In this document: piece after piece, positions 50,922 to 61,800 of the stretch
Layout: each line of letters starts with the position of its first letter
How positions within the stretch are numbered: position 1 is the stretch's first letter
Source: an uncultured Desulfobacter sp.
GTDB lineage: Bacteria > Desulfobacterota > Desulfobacteria > Desulfobacterales > Desulfobacteraceae
DNA: 64,000 bases
Assembly: GCF_963677125.1 (NCBI RefSeq)
Contig: NZ_OY781882.1
Span: 4,486,501 to 4,550,500, forward strand
Direction of reading: 5' to 3'
Made by a program: the position numbers and the translations under genes
The notes under the pieces: generated by a model
Databases searched by the model: none
What the model was told of the DNA's origin: nothing
The model's input: only the letters and a program-made list of their open reading frames with translations

Positions 50922-53024
50922 ATGGAAAAAGTTGTTTCAGCCGATATCGGCGGCAAAGAATTAATTATCAGTACAGGAAAAATTGCAAAACAGGCCTCCG
51001 GGTCCGTTATGGTGCAATATGGGGAGACCGTCGTGCTTGTAACGGCCGTGGCCTTCAAAGACCCTAAAGAAGACATCAGCTTTTTGCCCTTGTCCGTTGA
51101 ATACCAGGAAAAAATTTATGCGGCCGGCAGAATTCCGGGAAACTATTTCAGGCGGGAAATCGGCAGGCCTTCGGAACATGAGACCTTAAATGCCCGTCTC
51201 ATTGACCGTCCCATCCGTCCTTTGTTTGAAGATGGTTATAATTTTGAAACCCAGGTAATTGCAACCGTAATGTCCACGGACAAGTTGTGCGAACCGGGTA
51301 TCCTTGCCATGATCGGAGCTTCTGCTGCCCTTGAAATTTCAGATATTCCCTTTGACGGCCCCATCGCCGGTATTAAGGTCGGGCGGGTCAACGGAGAGTT
51401 TATCGCCAACCCCACGCCCGCACAGATGGAACAAAGTGACATTGATTTGACCGTGGCCGGTTCCAAAACCGGTGTGGTTATGGTGGAAGGCGGCGCTGAC
51501 ATCGTATCTGAAAAGGATATGCTGGATGCCATTTTCTTTGGCCATGAAGCCATGCAGCCTGCCATTGCCCTGCAGGAAGAGTTAAAAAGTACTGTAGGAA
51601 AGACCAAACGCGAGTTCATTCCGCCTAAAAAGGATGAGGCTCTTGCTACCAAAGTTCAGGACTGGGCTTGGGATAAGATTCATGAAAAGGTGCAGATTAA
51701 AACCAAACTTGAGCGCCAGGATGCCCTGCGCGCACTCAAGGAAGACGCTGTTGCCCAGTTCGAATCTGAATATCCGGAACAACTCAAAGAGATCAAGGAC
51801 GTTTTCGGTAAAACTGTTAAGAAAGTGTCCAGAGATATTGTTCTCAAGGAAAACAAACGAATTGACGGCCGCGCTTTTGATGAAATTCGTCAGATTACCT
51901 GTGATGTGGGCTGTTTGCCCCGCCCCCATGGTTCTGCCCTGTTTACTCGTGGTGAAACACAGGTGCTTGGTGTACTTACCCTGGGTTCCGGATTGGACGA
52001 GCAACGTCTGGAGACTTTAGAATCCAATAATGAGACCCGGGCATTTATGCTTCACTATAACTTTCCTCCTTATTCAGTCGGTGAGGTAAAACGTCCGGGT
52101 GGTCCGTCCCGTAGGGATATCGGCCATGGAAATTTGGCCCACAGAGCATTGAGCCGGGTTATTCCACCCCATGATGAATTTGAATATACCATCCGCCTAG
52201 TGGGTGAAGTTATGGAATCCAACGGGTCCTCATCAATGGGAACCGTATGTTCCGGGTGCCTGGCGCTGATGGATGGCGGTGTACCCATTAAAGCCCCGGT
52301 CTCCGGCATCGCCATGGGTCTGGTGTCCGATGAAAATAACACGGTTGTCCTTTCCGATATCCTTGGAGACGAGGACCATTTTGGTGACATGGATTTCAAG
52401 GTTGCCGGGACCAAGGACGGTATTACCGCCTTGCAGATGGACATCAAGATCAAAGAATTGTCCAAGCAGATTATGGAAGACGCTTTGAACCAGGCCAACG
52501 GTGGCCGTCTGCACATTCTGCAAAAAATGCTGGATACCCTGGATCAAGCAAGGTCGGATATATCCCCCCATGCACCCAAGATCGTATCTGTACAGATCAA
52601 CAAAGATAAGATTCGCGATATTATCGGCCCGGGCGGCAAGGTGATCCGTGCGCTCCAGGCCGACACCAACACCACCATTGAAGTGGATGATGACGGTATT
52701 GTCAAAATTGCCGCAGAAAATGAAGAAGATTCCGCCAAGGCTGTGGCCATGGTTAAAGATATTGCAATGGATCCGGAGATCGGTGCCATCTACGAAGGGG
52801 CTGTGGTTAAAATCACGGATTTTGGTGCATTTGTGAACATCAAGTCCGGCACAGACGGGTTGGTTCACATTTCAGAATTGGCAGACTACCGGGTTAAGAA
52901 AGTCACCGATGTGGTCAAAGAAGGCGAAGTAATCAAGGTTAAAGTCCTGGACATCACCCGGGACGGAAAAATCAAGCTTTCCTATAAAGCCGCTAAAAAA
53001 GATGCTGAAGAAGCCGGAAAATAG
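50922..53024 (+). CDS. pnp: Polyribonucleotide nucleotidyltransferase (PNPase)
   Basis: PNPase degrades RNA from the 3' end by phosphorolysis and is a core part of RNA turnover. Its 700 residues follow the standard order: first RNase PH domain (ASGSVMVQYGETVVLVTAVA near 25), alpha-helical linker, second RNase PH domain with FPPYSVGEVKRPGGPSRRDI and the catalytic region SNGSSSMGTVCSGCLALMDG, then KH domain (IRDIIGPGGKVIRALQ near 563) and S1 domain (YEGAVVKITDFGAFVNI near 626). The start has TAGGAG upstream. The next gene overlaps its 3' end by 23 bases. Confidence 0.97.
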   Translation: MEKVVSADIGGKELIISTGKIAKQASGSVMVQYGETVVLVTAVAFKDPKEDISFLPLSVEYQEKIYAAGRIPGNYFRREIGRPSEHETLNARLIDRPIRPLFEDGYNFETQVIATVMSTDKLCEPGILAMIGASAALEISDIPFDGPIAGIKVGRVNGEFIANPTPAQMEQSDIDLTVAGSKTGVVMVEGGADIVSEKDMLDAIFFGHEAMQPAIALQEELKSTVGKTKREFIPPKKDEALATKVQDWAWDKIHEKVQIKTKLERQDALRALKEDAVAQFESEYPEQLKEIKDVFGKTVKKVSRDIVLKENKRIDGRAFDEIRQITCDVGCLPRPHGSALFTRGETQVLGVLTLGSGLDEQRLETLESNNETRAFMLHYNFPPYSVGEVKRPGGPSRRDIGHGNLAHRALSRVIPPHDEFEYTIRLVGEVMESNGSSSMGTVCSGCLALMDGGVPIKAPVSGIAMGLVSDENNTVVLSDILGDEDHFGDMDFKVAGTKDGITALQMDIKIKELSKQIMEDALNQANGGRLHILQKMLDTLDQARSDISPHAPKIVSVQINKDKIRDIIGPGGKVIRALQADTNTTIEVDDDGIVKIAAENEEDSAKAVAMVKDIAMDPEIGAIYEGAVVKITDFGAFVNIKSGTDGLVHISELADYRVKKVTDVVKEGEVIKVKVLDITRDGKIKLSYKAAKKDAEEAGK

Positions 53025-53790
53025 TTCATTCTGTCTATGTCCCCTTGCCAGCGGCAGCAAGGGGAATGCCGTTTTTGTATCCACACCGGATACTGCCGTA
53101 CTTGTTGATGCCGGGCTTTCAGGTATAGAGATCCAGCGTAGGATGGCGACTGTCGGCCGCACGCCGGATGAACTGAAAGCCATCATCATCACCCACGAAC
53201 ACACCGATCACGTTAAAGGGGCAGGGATATTGAGCCGCAGATTCAATATCCCTGTCTATGTTACCGCCGATACCTTTAATGCCTGCAAGGGGTTAGGTAA
53301 AATTGACCAGGTTAAATTTTTTGAATGCGGGTCTGCCTTTGACATCGGTTCCCTGGCCGTCAATCCCTTTGCCGTCAGCCACGATGCCCGTGATCCTGCA
53401 GGCCTTACCTTGCAACACCAGGGAAAAAAGATCGGCATTGCCACGGATCTTGGGGTGGTTACACACCTTGTGCGGACCCATTTAAGCTTCGCCAATGCCC
53501 TTTATATTGAAGCCAATCATGATCCGGAAATGCTCATGGCAGGTCCCTATCCCTGGTATTTGAAGCAACGGATACAGTCGCGAACCGGGCATATTTCCAA
53601 CCAGGATGCAAGGGACCTGGTGGCGCAGGTGTATCACAAGGATCTTAAGCATGTGGTGCTTGCCCATTTAAGCGAAGAAAACAATTGTCCTGAAAAAGCA
53701 TCCACAGAGATGGCCAAAAATCTTGATCTCTCATCCACGGCACTGCATGTTGCCGGCCCGGACAAACCCGGTGAAATGATCCGGCTGTAG
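53002..53790 (+). CDS. MBL-fold metallohydrolase, YycJ/WalJ-like
   Basis: A 262-residue metallo-beta-lactamase-fold hydrolase. The metal motif THEHTDHVKGAGIL lies near 64, and KIGIATDLG, EANHDPEML and HVVLAHLSEENN supply the further ligands. LASGSKGNAVFV at the N-terminus is typical of the YycJ/WalJ group, for which 5' exonuclease activity on DNA has been reported in Bacillus relatives. ATG 53002 lies inside the end of pnp and has no strong ribosome site, so it is probably translated by coupling with pnp. Confidence 0.87.
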   Translation: MLKKPENSSFCLCPLASGSKGNAVFVSTPDTAVLVDAGLSGIEIQRRMATVGRTPDELKAIIITHEHTDHVKGAGILSRRFNIPVYVTADTFNACKGLGKIDQVKFFECGSAFDIGSLAVNPFAVSHDARDPAGLTLQHQGKKIGIATDLGVVTHLVRTHLSFANALYIEANHDPEMLMAGPYPWYLKQRIQSRTGHISNQDARDLVAQVYHKDLKHVVLAHLSEENNCPEKASTEMAKNLDLSSTALHVAGPDKPGEMIRL

Positions 53791-53858
53791 TTCAACTTCA
53801 TAGATATGGGTCTCGGACTGATGATTCATGGGATCGCCTCACTTAAAATTTGGGGTGA

Positions 53859-55441
53859 TTAGCCTTTTTCCCACTCAAACCGGACAATATTGCGCTCGTT
53901 GCTATCGAATTCCACACCGACAAGATAAATTTCATCGCCGTTCCCATGATATTTATCGGCATAGCGTTTTTGCTTGATCTGTTCAAGTGCCGTTCCGGGT
54001 GTTGTGTCAATATCTACAACTTTGAATTCAAAGATATAGATTTTATTGGGCGCCTTGCCGTCGTCCATGTCATCTACCATCCCATCTAATTGAACCGTCA
54101 TATCAATACGGCCATGGTTGGTGGTGTCCTCAGGGGTTACATCAAGACCTAATGCCGTAAAATAGCAATAAAAAATAGACGCATAATACCCTTCGTATTC
54201 TGAAAGCCTGTTCTTTCGGTACCAGTCATGGGGGATGGAGGAAAAAAGGGCCTGGAAAACCGTGTTAAGTGCATTGGGGTCATTTTCCTGAAAAGCCCGG
54301 TAAATCTTAAGCTGTACCTTTTCTTTCATGACGTTGTCATGGGAATACCGGTTTAAGATGTAATCCGATAAACTTGCCTTTACCTCCATGTTTGGGTAGC
54401 TTAGCGTATAGAAGATTTTGCCCGCCACCCTTTGTTTTTGTTCAATGGTGAGATAGCCGGTCTGGAAAAGAAGGTTTTCCGCTTCAATAAAGTCAACATC
54501 GAACGCGCCGATCAGGGAATCGGACGCCTGGATATTTTCAATTTCCGGGATATAGTATCGTTTTTTTTCAAGCAGATTGATCAGAAAAGTCGGCGTACCC
54601 GTTTCAAACCAATAATTGTTGAACTCCCCGGTACGAAAGTAATTCAGGACACTGAACGGGTTATATACCTTTTTGCCGAGCCAGGAATAGCCATTATACC
54701 ACCTGCGGATATCTTCTATAGATTTATTGCCCAGATATTGTGAAAAAACGTCAGTCATCTCGGTTTCCGAATAACCACAGATCGTGGAATAATCCGGATC
54801 AAGCGTAATGTCCGTCAGATTGTTCAACCCTGAAAAAAGGCTCACCTTGGAAAATTTGGATACACCGGTAAGGAAGGCAAACTCAATATTTGGCATCCTG
54901 TCCTTTAATGACGGAATAAAGATTTTTCAATCCTTCCCGCATTTCTCCGCCGATTTCAGGGTCGGTAAGATTGTCCAGAATCGGCTTGTCATATTCATCA
55001 ACCAGGACCACTGTGCGCAATCCGAATTTTTTTGCACTGTTGCGAATCAGCTCGCTGAAATACCCGGCAATATCATTGGGCTGTCTGCATGTGACCCCTA
55101 AGGCTGTTTCGTTTTGGTACAGGAGGTCCCTGATTCTTTCGTCAAGTTCTTTACGACTTTTAAGTACACCTTCCGCAAAGGAGATATGAACGACCGGATA
55201 GCGCTTTTTCCAGTCCCAGTGGTCATGGGAGCCAAAGGCCGGTAAACAGATCCTTATTGCCCTCAAACGCCTCTTTAAGGGTATCAATGAATAATGTTTT
55301 TCCAAAACGCCTGGGACGGGAAAGAAAGTAGTATGTCCCCATTTCTCTCAAGGTATGGACAAACCGGGATTTATCTACATAGGCGTACCCTTGTTCTCTG
55401 ATTTTTACTAAACTGCTCACGCCCACAGGCAATTTTTTCAT
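53859..55441 (-). pseudogene. AAA-ATPase-like/PD-(D/E)XK nuclease family gene broken by two frameshifts
   Basis: Three adjacent frames together encode one protein of about 527 residues of the AAA-ATPase_like plus PD-(D/E)XK family. It starts at MKKLPVGVSSLVKIREQGYA (ATG 55441, GGAG 8 bases upstream). The P-loop is LSRPRRFGKTLFIDTLK, Walker B is TVVLVDEYDKPILDNL, and the C-terminal nuclease-like part has HGRIDMTVQ and IYIFEFKVVDIDTT. The first break is at the GGG run 55227-55229, where dropping one base gives LFTGLWLHDHWDW. The second is at the TTT run 54889-54891, where dropping one base gives GQDANIEFAFLTG. Both are single extra bases in short homopolymers, so either the gene decayed recently or the sequence has errors. 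The cellular role of the family is unknown. Confidence 0.8.
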
Positions 55442-55562
55442 GGCGGCATCTCCGTTATTTTGAGAACGCTTTTTATATGAAATTCTCTGTAACTCACAGA
55501 GATGTTTCAACTTTCGTTGTGGCCTGAACCGCCGTGCAAGACCAGGTCAGCCCGTGGCTGTT

Positions 55563-58500
55563 CTACAAAACCTGATCAATAAACCCGGCTGTGTCTTTGA
55601 ACAACTGCTCCACAAGCTCCCCGGGCACTTCCGGTGCCTGGGACAGCCCAATGGTCTGCATGATCAAGGAGGCTTCCTTTTGGTTTAAAACGTTTTTCGG
55701 CATCGCGTCACTATAGATCCAGACCCCGGCCTGGGTTACGGACTTGGGCGTATTAAGACCGGCTCTGTGAGAGGCTGTTGCCAACTGGCTTGACAGCAGC
55801 AGTTCCATGGCGGATGTATGCAGTCCCTGGCCGATTAACAGCTTGGCGCCATTGAATTTTTCCTGGGCCATGGCCTCTAAACGCGACGGTCTGCTGATTG
55901 CCGGTTCCTCTTCTTTTACATCATAACAGGTTTGCATTTGGGCCAAAGGAGATGCTTCTCCAAGCCTGTTGAGACTGTTCAGTGTTATCAGGTCGATCAG
56001 GGCCACAGGGATTGTTTTTGACAACTCAATGGCAGCCTGTTCCGCTTCACCGTCAACATGGTCGATCACTGCAATTAATGACCCCTTTGACCCGAATATA
56101 CGCTCAATACGGGGGCCGAAGACCTCCTGCAGTCCCTTGATGCAGTCGTGCATATCCTGGTTCATGGGACGGGACTTGGGGTCTTGGGGCCTGTCAGGCG
56201 CTTGCGCCTGGTCCTGATAGGTCTCTTCCAGGTTTTCTTGGCTATTATCTGCGGGTTTGGCAGGGGCCAGTTCATCAATCAGGGTTTCGATCATTTTCTT
56301 GGAAACGCCGACCACATCTTCGGTGGCATCTTCCTTGACCACATTGTCGAAAAGATGCTGTTTGGTGTTCACAAGGCTGAGTACCTGTTCTTCGTACGAG
56401 GCTGCCGCCACCAGGGTGATGATTTGAACGCTTCTTTTCTGGCCCAGGCGGTGAATACGTGCGTTGCGCTGTTCCAATACGGCCGGATTCCAAGGCACAT
56501 CCATGTTGATCAAGGCTGATCCGGATTGCAGGTTTAAGCCCACACCGCCAGCGTCAGTGGAGATAAATACCTGCACGGCATCGTCATTTTGAAAACGATC
56601 CATCAACTCGCCGCGTTTGGCTGTGGGCACCCCGCCATGCAGCCGGACATATCCCAGACCCATTTTGCGAAGGCGTTTTTCCACCATCTGGGTCATCAGT
56701 TCCCAGCAGGAAAAGACCACGGCCTTGAGCCCGGATTGAATGCAGATTTCATCAAGCAGGTCCGCCATTTCATCTATTTTGGGACTGCCTATGGTCTCCT
56801 TGTCCACGAGCCCTGCCGCATTGCATGCCATGCGGGCCTGTTGCAGGGCTGCGATCAGGCGGTTCTGCTCGGAAGGCGTCAACGGCCGTCGTTTGGCAAT
56901 GGTTGCAAGCTGGCCGGCCTTTGACATGGCATCGTCATGAAATTCACGCTGTTTGGATGTCATGGGGACATCAAGCTGCTGGACAATACGTTCGGGCAAC
57001 TGATCGCTGACAATACTGCGGTCACGGCGCAGCATCACCGGTTCCAGGCGCCGGCGTAAAATGGAAAGATTTCTGTATCCAAGAATTTTGCCCCGTTCAT
57101 CGGTGACGTGGTAATCCACCATATACCGCCATAACGGCCCTAGGATCTTAGGATTCACCACCTGCATCAGGCTGTACAGGTCCTCCAGGCGGTTTTCCAA
57201 GGGGGTGCCGGTCAGTACAAACGCAAAACGGGACGGGATGAGCTTAACAGCTGCCGAAATCTTGGTGCGCCAGTTTTTGATGCGCTGGGCCTCATCAAGG
57301 ATGACCAAGTCGGGCTGCAGGGTTTCGTTGATCATGCTCAGATCCCTTAAAAGCAGCTCATAATTAATCACAAAAAAGGTTTTTTCTCTGCGGTACTGCA
57401 CACTTCTTTTGGGCGGAGGCCCTTGGATAATTTGGCATTGCAAATCTGTGAATTTGGCGATTTCCCTTGCCCATTGCTGCTTTAACGACGCCGGACAGAT
57501 GATCATGACCGTACGGATGTTTTCGTTGTTTTTCAGCCAGACCGCCGCTGCAATGGCCTGCAAGGTTTTGCCAAGCCCCATGTCGTCGGCCAGCAGGGCC
57601 CGGCCGTTACCGGCCAGAAAACCTGTGCCCTGGACCTGATACGGATAGAGCGCGGCCTTTACGCCGGGCAGTTTTCTTCCGCTGTTCTCTATCATTTCCA
57701 GAATTTTGAAACATCGCAGCTTTTGGCTTGCCTCGGCGGCAATCTGGCGGGCGTGGTTCAATGCGTCTTCACCGACATGAATATCCTCTCTGTCTTCCAT
57801 CTGTGATGCAAAACGCAAAAAATCTTCAGGGATACGGCCTGAAAAATCTCCTGATGTTGTAAAATGATCATCTAAAATTTTGCCCAGATCATCTGCCATG
57901 GATTTGCTGCGGTGCAGGCTGATGATCGGCGCATTGGGCTTGTCCCAGGCCAGATAAACATATGGCAGGGGCGCTGCTTGATCCTTGAACTCATTATATT
58001 TCGGGTGCTTTTTAATTTTATGCAGTGCTGCTTCAATGTGCTTGCATGTGCCAAGCTGATTATTGGCAAAATCCGGACATGAACAATAATTGGCCCTTTT
58101 ATGAAGGTTGCGGATCATCACGCGGTACTGGCGGGGAAAGGCTGTTTTTCCAGCAATGGAGGCTGCGGTCCATTCGCCTAACCAGGGATCAGCGCTCAAT
58201 GGTTCTGCTTTTACTTCGGATTTTCCTCGTTTGATACGGTCGCTTATGGCCGTGTCTGAGGCGCTTAAAATGCCTTCAGCTGTCTGGCGCTGGTCTGCAT
58301 ATGCATACAAGGCGGCCACCATGTGGGCACAGACGCCGTCATGACTTTCATCGCAATCACACCGGCAAAGCGGTGTGTTATCCGCCCCTATTTCAATTTC
58401 AATATCCAGCGGAAAATCAGAACGCTCTTCATCCTCTACCTGGGCCCAAAGTGTTCTATCCTCCTGGTCAAGGGTTATCACCCGGTTTTCCTTAAAAAAA

Positions 58501-58604
58501 GTCAGCCCCAGACTGATCACACCCGGGGCAGCTAATTGTTCAAGGCGGTCATGGTCAAAAAAAAGCGGATCATTCTCGGTGCTGGGCGGATTTTGTGAAG
58601 TCAT
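55563..58604 (-). CDS. SNF2/SWI2 helicase with two SWIM zinc fingers
   Basis: A 1013-residue SNF2-family ATPase. Two SWIM-type CxC...CxH motifs lie at the N-terminus: CDCDESHDGVCAH (82-94) and CSCPDFANNQLGTCKH (174-189). The ATPase core follows with Walker A LADDMGLGKTLQAIAA near 338, LVILDEAQRIKNW, LTGTPLENRLEDLYSLMQVV, and the C-terminal helicase motifs VFISTDAGGVGLNLQSGSAL and RIHRLGQKRSVQIITLV. A tail of about 230 residues after the helicase is unassigned. Bacterial members are thought to displace proteins from DNA or RNA polymerase, or to act in repair, but this one's role is unknown. It is upstream of the broken AAA gene on the same strand. Confidence 0.9.
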   Translation of the reverse strand: MTSQNPPSTENDPLFFDHDRLEQLAAPGVISLGLTFFKENRVITLDQEDRTLWAQVEDEERSDFPLDIEIEIGADNTPLCRCDCDESHDGVCAHMVAALYAYADQRQTAEGILSASDTAISDRIKRGKSEVKAEPLSADPWLGEWTAASIAGKTAFPRQYRVMIRNLHKRANYCSCPDFANNQLGTCKHIEAALHKIKKHPKYNEFKDQAAPLPYVYLAWDKPNAPIISLHRSKSMADDLGKILDDHFTTSGDFSGRIPEDFLRFASQMEDREDIHVGEDALNHARQIAAEASQKLRCFKILEMIENSGRKLPGVKAALYPYQVQGTGFLAGNGRALLADDMGLGKTLQAIAAAVWLKNNENIRTVMIICPASLKQQWAREIAKFTDLQCQIIQGPPPKRSVQYRREKTFFVINYELLLRDLSMINETLQPDLVILDEAQRIKNWRTKISAAVKLIPSRFAFVLTGTPLENRLEDLYSLMQVVNPKILGPLWRYMVDYHVTDERGKILGYRNLSILRRRLEPVMLRRDRSIVSDQLPERIVQQLDVPMTSKQREFHDDAMSKAGQLATIAKRRPLTPSEQNRLIAALQQARMACNAAGLVDKETIGSPKIDEMADLLDEICIQSGLKAVVFSCWELMTQMVEKRLRKMGLGYVRLHGGVPTAKRGELMDRFQNDDAVQVFISTDAGGVGLNLQSGSALINMDVPWNPAVLEQRNARIHRLGQKRSVQIITLVAAASYEEQVLSLVNTKQHLFDNVVKEDATEDVVGVSKKMIETLIDELAPAKPADNSQENLEETYQDQAQAPDRPQDPKSRPMNQDMHDCIKGLQEVFGPRIERIFGSKGSLIAVIDHVDGEAEQAAIELSKTIPVALIDLITLNSLNRLGEASPLAQMQTCYDVKEEEPAISRPSRLEAMAQEKFNGAKLLIGQGLHTSAMELLLSSQLATASHRAGLNTPKSVTQAGVWIYSDAMPKNVLNQKEASLIMQTIGLSQAPEVPGELVEQLFKDTAGFIDQVL

Positions 58605-58778
58605 AATATTTTTTCCGGCGGATTGTAAATTATAACATTATATTTCCATGGGGCTTTGGCCCGGTTCTACAGGTATTCATTTTTTAAGCGCAATTATCCT
58701 ATACCAATCCGGGATGGTTTTTCAATCTGAAACGGGTTTAAACGGTTAGAAGTTTAAGAAAAAGCCCATTTTTCCATT

Positions 58779-58830
58779 GGCTCATGTTGTGTCCAAGGGT
58801 CATATAAGATCCTGGAAAACAGCATGAGCC
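58779..58830. repeat. 23-base inverted repeat downstream of the adhesin gene
   Basis: Arms 58779-58801 and 58808-58830 match at 19 of 23 positions (GGCTCATGTTGTGTCCAAGG against GGCTCATGCTGTTTTCCAGG) around an ATATAA loop. It lies 18 bases after the adhesin stop. There is no T-run on either side, so it may be a stabilising 3' hairpin or a relic element rather than a terminator. The rest of the gap to 58605 shows nothing else. Confidence 0.6.
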
Positions 58831-58848
58831 TTAATCTTTTGTCCGTCT

Positions 58849-61800
58849 TTATTTAGACGACAACACAATTGCCTTTATCCTTCCCAACTCAATATTCAGT
58901 TCCTGCTTGGCGATTTGCAGGCCCATGAGTACGACCTGGTCCTGGTTCATGCCCGCTATGCCGTCAGATCCTGAAATGATCAACACGCCGTCAGCGGTAA
59001 CAGAGGCAGTTAGATCTATAATGGCACCATCGGTCGTGGTTAAGCTGAAATCAGCATGTCGGGCATTGTCGAGGTTACGGGCATTTATATTGACATCAGT
59101 GCCGGAACTGACACTGGTAAGCGAAGTAGCGGCAGTGTTCTCACTGACCACGTAGCCTCCCCGGGCTTCGACATTGCCGTCAGTACTTTGAGAGAATACA
59201 GATATCAGACCAATCTCCGTCATGGTTCTGTTGTCTTGTTCACCACTGGATAGGGTAACTGTATCGCCATTGGTGCTGAAAGTTGCCGTTTCTACGCTGG
59301 TATCGGAAGCCAGAGTTATGGTGGTGTCCGTCCCACCGATCAGGTTGATTAGTCCCGAGGCGTTGCTGCCTGCATTATCCGTGATTATTGTAGTGTCGGA
59401 GGCCCCTGTACCAGTCTCATTGCCGTTCCCCTGTTCCTGTTCCAAAGAATTGTTGATTACCGTATCCGTCGTTCTATTTTCCTCAATGGTCAACGTTCCA
59501 TCCAGATAGGTAATGGCATAGTTATCAGATGTGAAGCCTGACGGAGCAATCGTATATTCTCCACTTTGAACAGCCCCTTGTGAATCTCCGCCATAGGCGA
59601 GAGTGCCGCCCAATACGCTGCTGTCTTCACCTGTTGCGAATCCACTGTAGATGACACCGTTGCCTCCCGAGTAGGCAGATCCGTCGTAAGTCGTGCTGTC
59701 GTCATTTGCCGTGACGGCGAGGGCGGCCTGTAGAATATGTGCTGTCGTGGTGTTCTGATCAGTGATGGCATAGTTGCCTGCATCCGCACCGGAGTAAGAA
59801 CTGTTCAGGTTTACGGTTTTATTGTTTCCGGCATTCTTGTCACTGAATGTTCCAGTGGCACTCACAGAGAGGGCATCGCCGGAGAGCAGGCCTGAATAGA
59901 TGGCTGCGGCTGTATCGACATTGGCATCAGTTGTTCCGTCGTACGTTTTATTTTCCGCGGTAATTCCAGAGACGGAGAGTGTCTTTGGTGAGATATTTGC
60001 CGTAGTTTCATCCTGATCAGTGATGGCATAGTTGCCTGCATCCGCACCAGAGTAGGAACTATTCAGGTCTACGGTTTTATTGTTTCCTGCATTCTTGTCA
60101 CTGAATGTTCCTGAGGCACTGACCGAGAGGGCATCGCCGGAGACCAGGCCTGAATAGATGGCTGCAGCTGTATCGACATTGGCATCGGTTGTTCCGTCGT
60201 ACGTTTTATTTTCCGCGGTAATTCCAGAGACGGAGAGAGTCTTGGGTGAAATATTTGCCGTAGTTTCATCCTGATCAGTGATGGTATAGTTGCCTGCATC
60301 CGCACCAGAGTAAGAATTATTCAGGTTTACGGTTTTGTTGTTTCCGGCATTCTTGTCACTGAATGTTCCAGTGGCACTGACCGAGAGGACATCGCCGGAG
60401 ACCAGGCCTGAATAGATGGCTGCAGCTGTATCGACATTGGCATCGGTTGTTCCGTCGTACGTTTTGTTTTCTGCGGTAATTCCAGAGACGGAGAGTGTCT
60501 TGGGTAAGATATTTGCCGTAGTTTCATCCTGATCAGTGATGGTATAGTTGCCTGTATCCGCACCAGAGTAGGAACTATTCAGGTCTACGGTTTTATTGTT
60601 TCCTGCATTCTTGTCACTGAATGTTCCAGTGGCACTGACGGAGAGGGTATCTCCGGAGACCAGACCTGAATAGACGGCTGCGGCTGTATCGACATTGGCG
60701 TCGGTTGTTCCGTCGTACGTTTTATTTTCCGCGGTAATTCCAGAGACGGAGAGAGTCTTGGGTGAAATATTTGCCGTAGTTTCATCCTGATCAGTGATGG
60801 TATAGTTGCCTGTATCCGCACCAGAGTAGGAACTATTCAGGTCTACGGTTTTATTGTTTCCTGCATTCTTGTCACTGAATGTTCCAGTGGCACTGACGGA
60901 GAGGGTATCTCCGGAGACCAGACCTGAATAGACGGCTGCGGCTGTATCGACATTGGCGTCGGTTGTTCCGTCGTATGTTTTATTTTCCGCGGTAATTCCA
61001 GAGACGGAGAGAGTCTTGGGTGAAATATTTGCCGTAGTTTCATCCTGATCAGTGATGGTATAGTTGCCTGCATCCGCACCAGAGTAAGAACTATTCAGGT
61101 TTACGGTTTTATTGTTTCCGGCATTCTTGTCACTGAATGTTCCAGTGGCACTAACGGAGAGGGCATCGCCGGAGACCAGTCCTGAATAGATGGCTGCGGA
61201 TGCATCGACATTGGCATCCGTTGTCCCATCATAAAGTTTATCTTCTGCGGTAATTCCGGAGAGGGTGAGGGCTTTAGTATTGACGGTCAATGTTCCGGCT
61301 GCGTATTGAATGGCGTAGCCAAAATCGTTTGCCGCGCCGGAGGGGGAAAGGGCATGAGTCCCGGAAATAGAAAAGCCTGAAGTCGAATTTGAGCCACCTA
61401 CGGATACTGTCGCATCGGTGGAGATTGTGTCGCCTTCGTCGTCACCGTTAACCAGTCCTGAAATGGTGGTGGAGAGGGTAGGAGTGTTTCCATAGGTGAT
61501 GGTCTCATCATCAGCGGTTATCGTCAGTGTCGGCTGTTCGCGATAGATGGCATAGTTTCCCGACCCAAGTGCCGCTGTAAAATTGGTTAAACTTTCGTCG
61601 CTGTTGTAGCGGAAATTGGAACTGCCGGAACCGACAAGAGCGGTTAGGCCGCTACTGCCTGATACGCTGCCTGTGTAAAGCGTGGCTCGACCGCCTGCAC
61701 CGGTACTCACAGATCCGCCGCTGACGATAATATTGCCGCCGGTGGCTGTTCCTGCGGTGGTATTCTTCCCAGCATTCAGTTTTACTGCATTTTCTGTGTC

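Noticed and set aside
59715..61262. CRISPR array
   Set aside because: The repeats are 258 bases, in frame, and encode protein domains; there are no short repeats with unique spacers.
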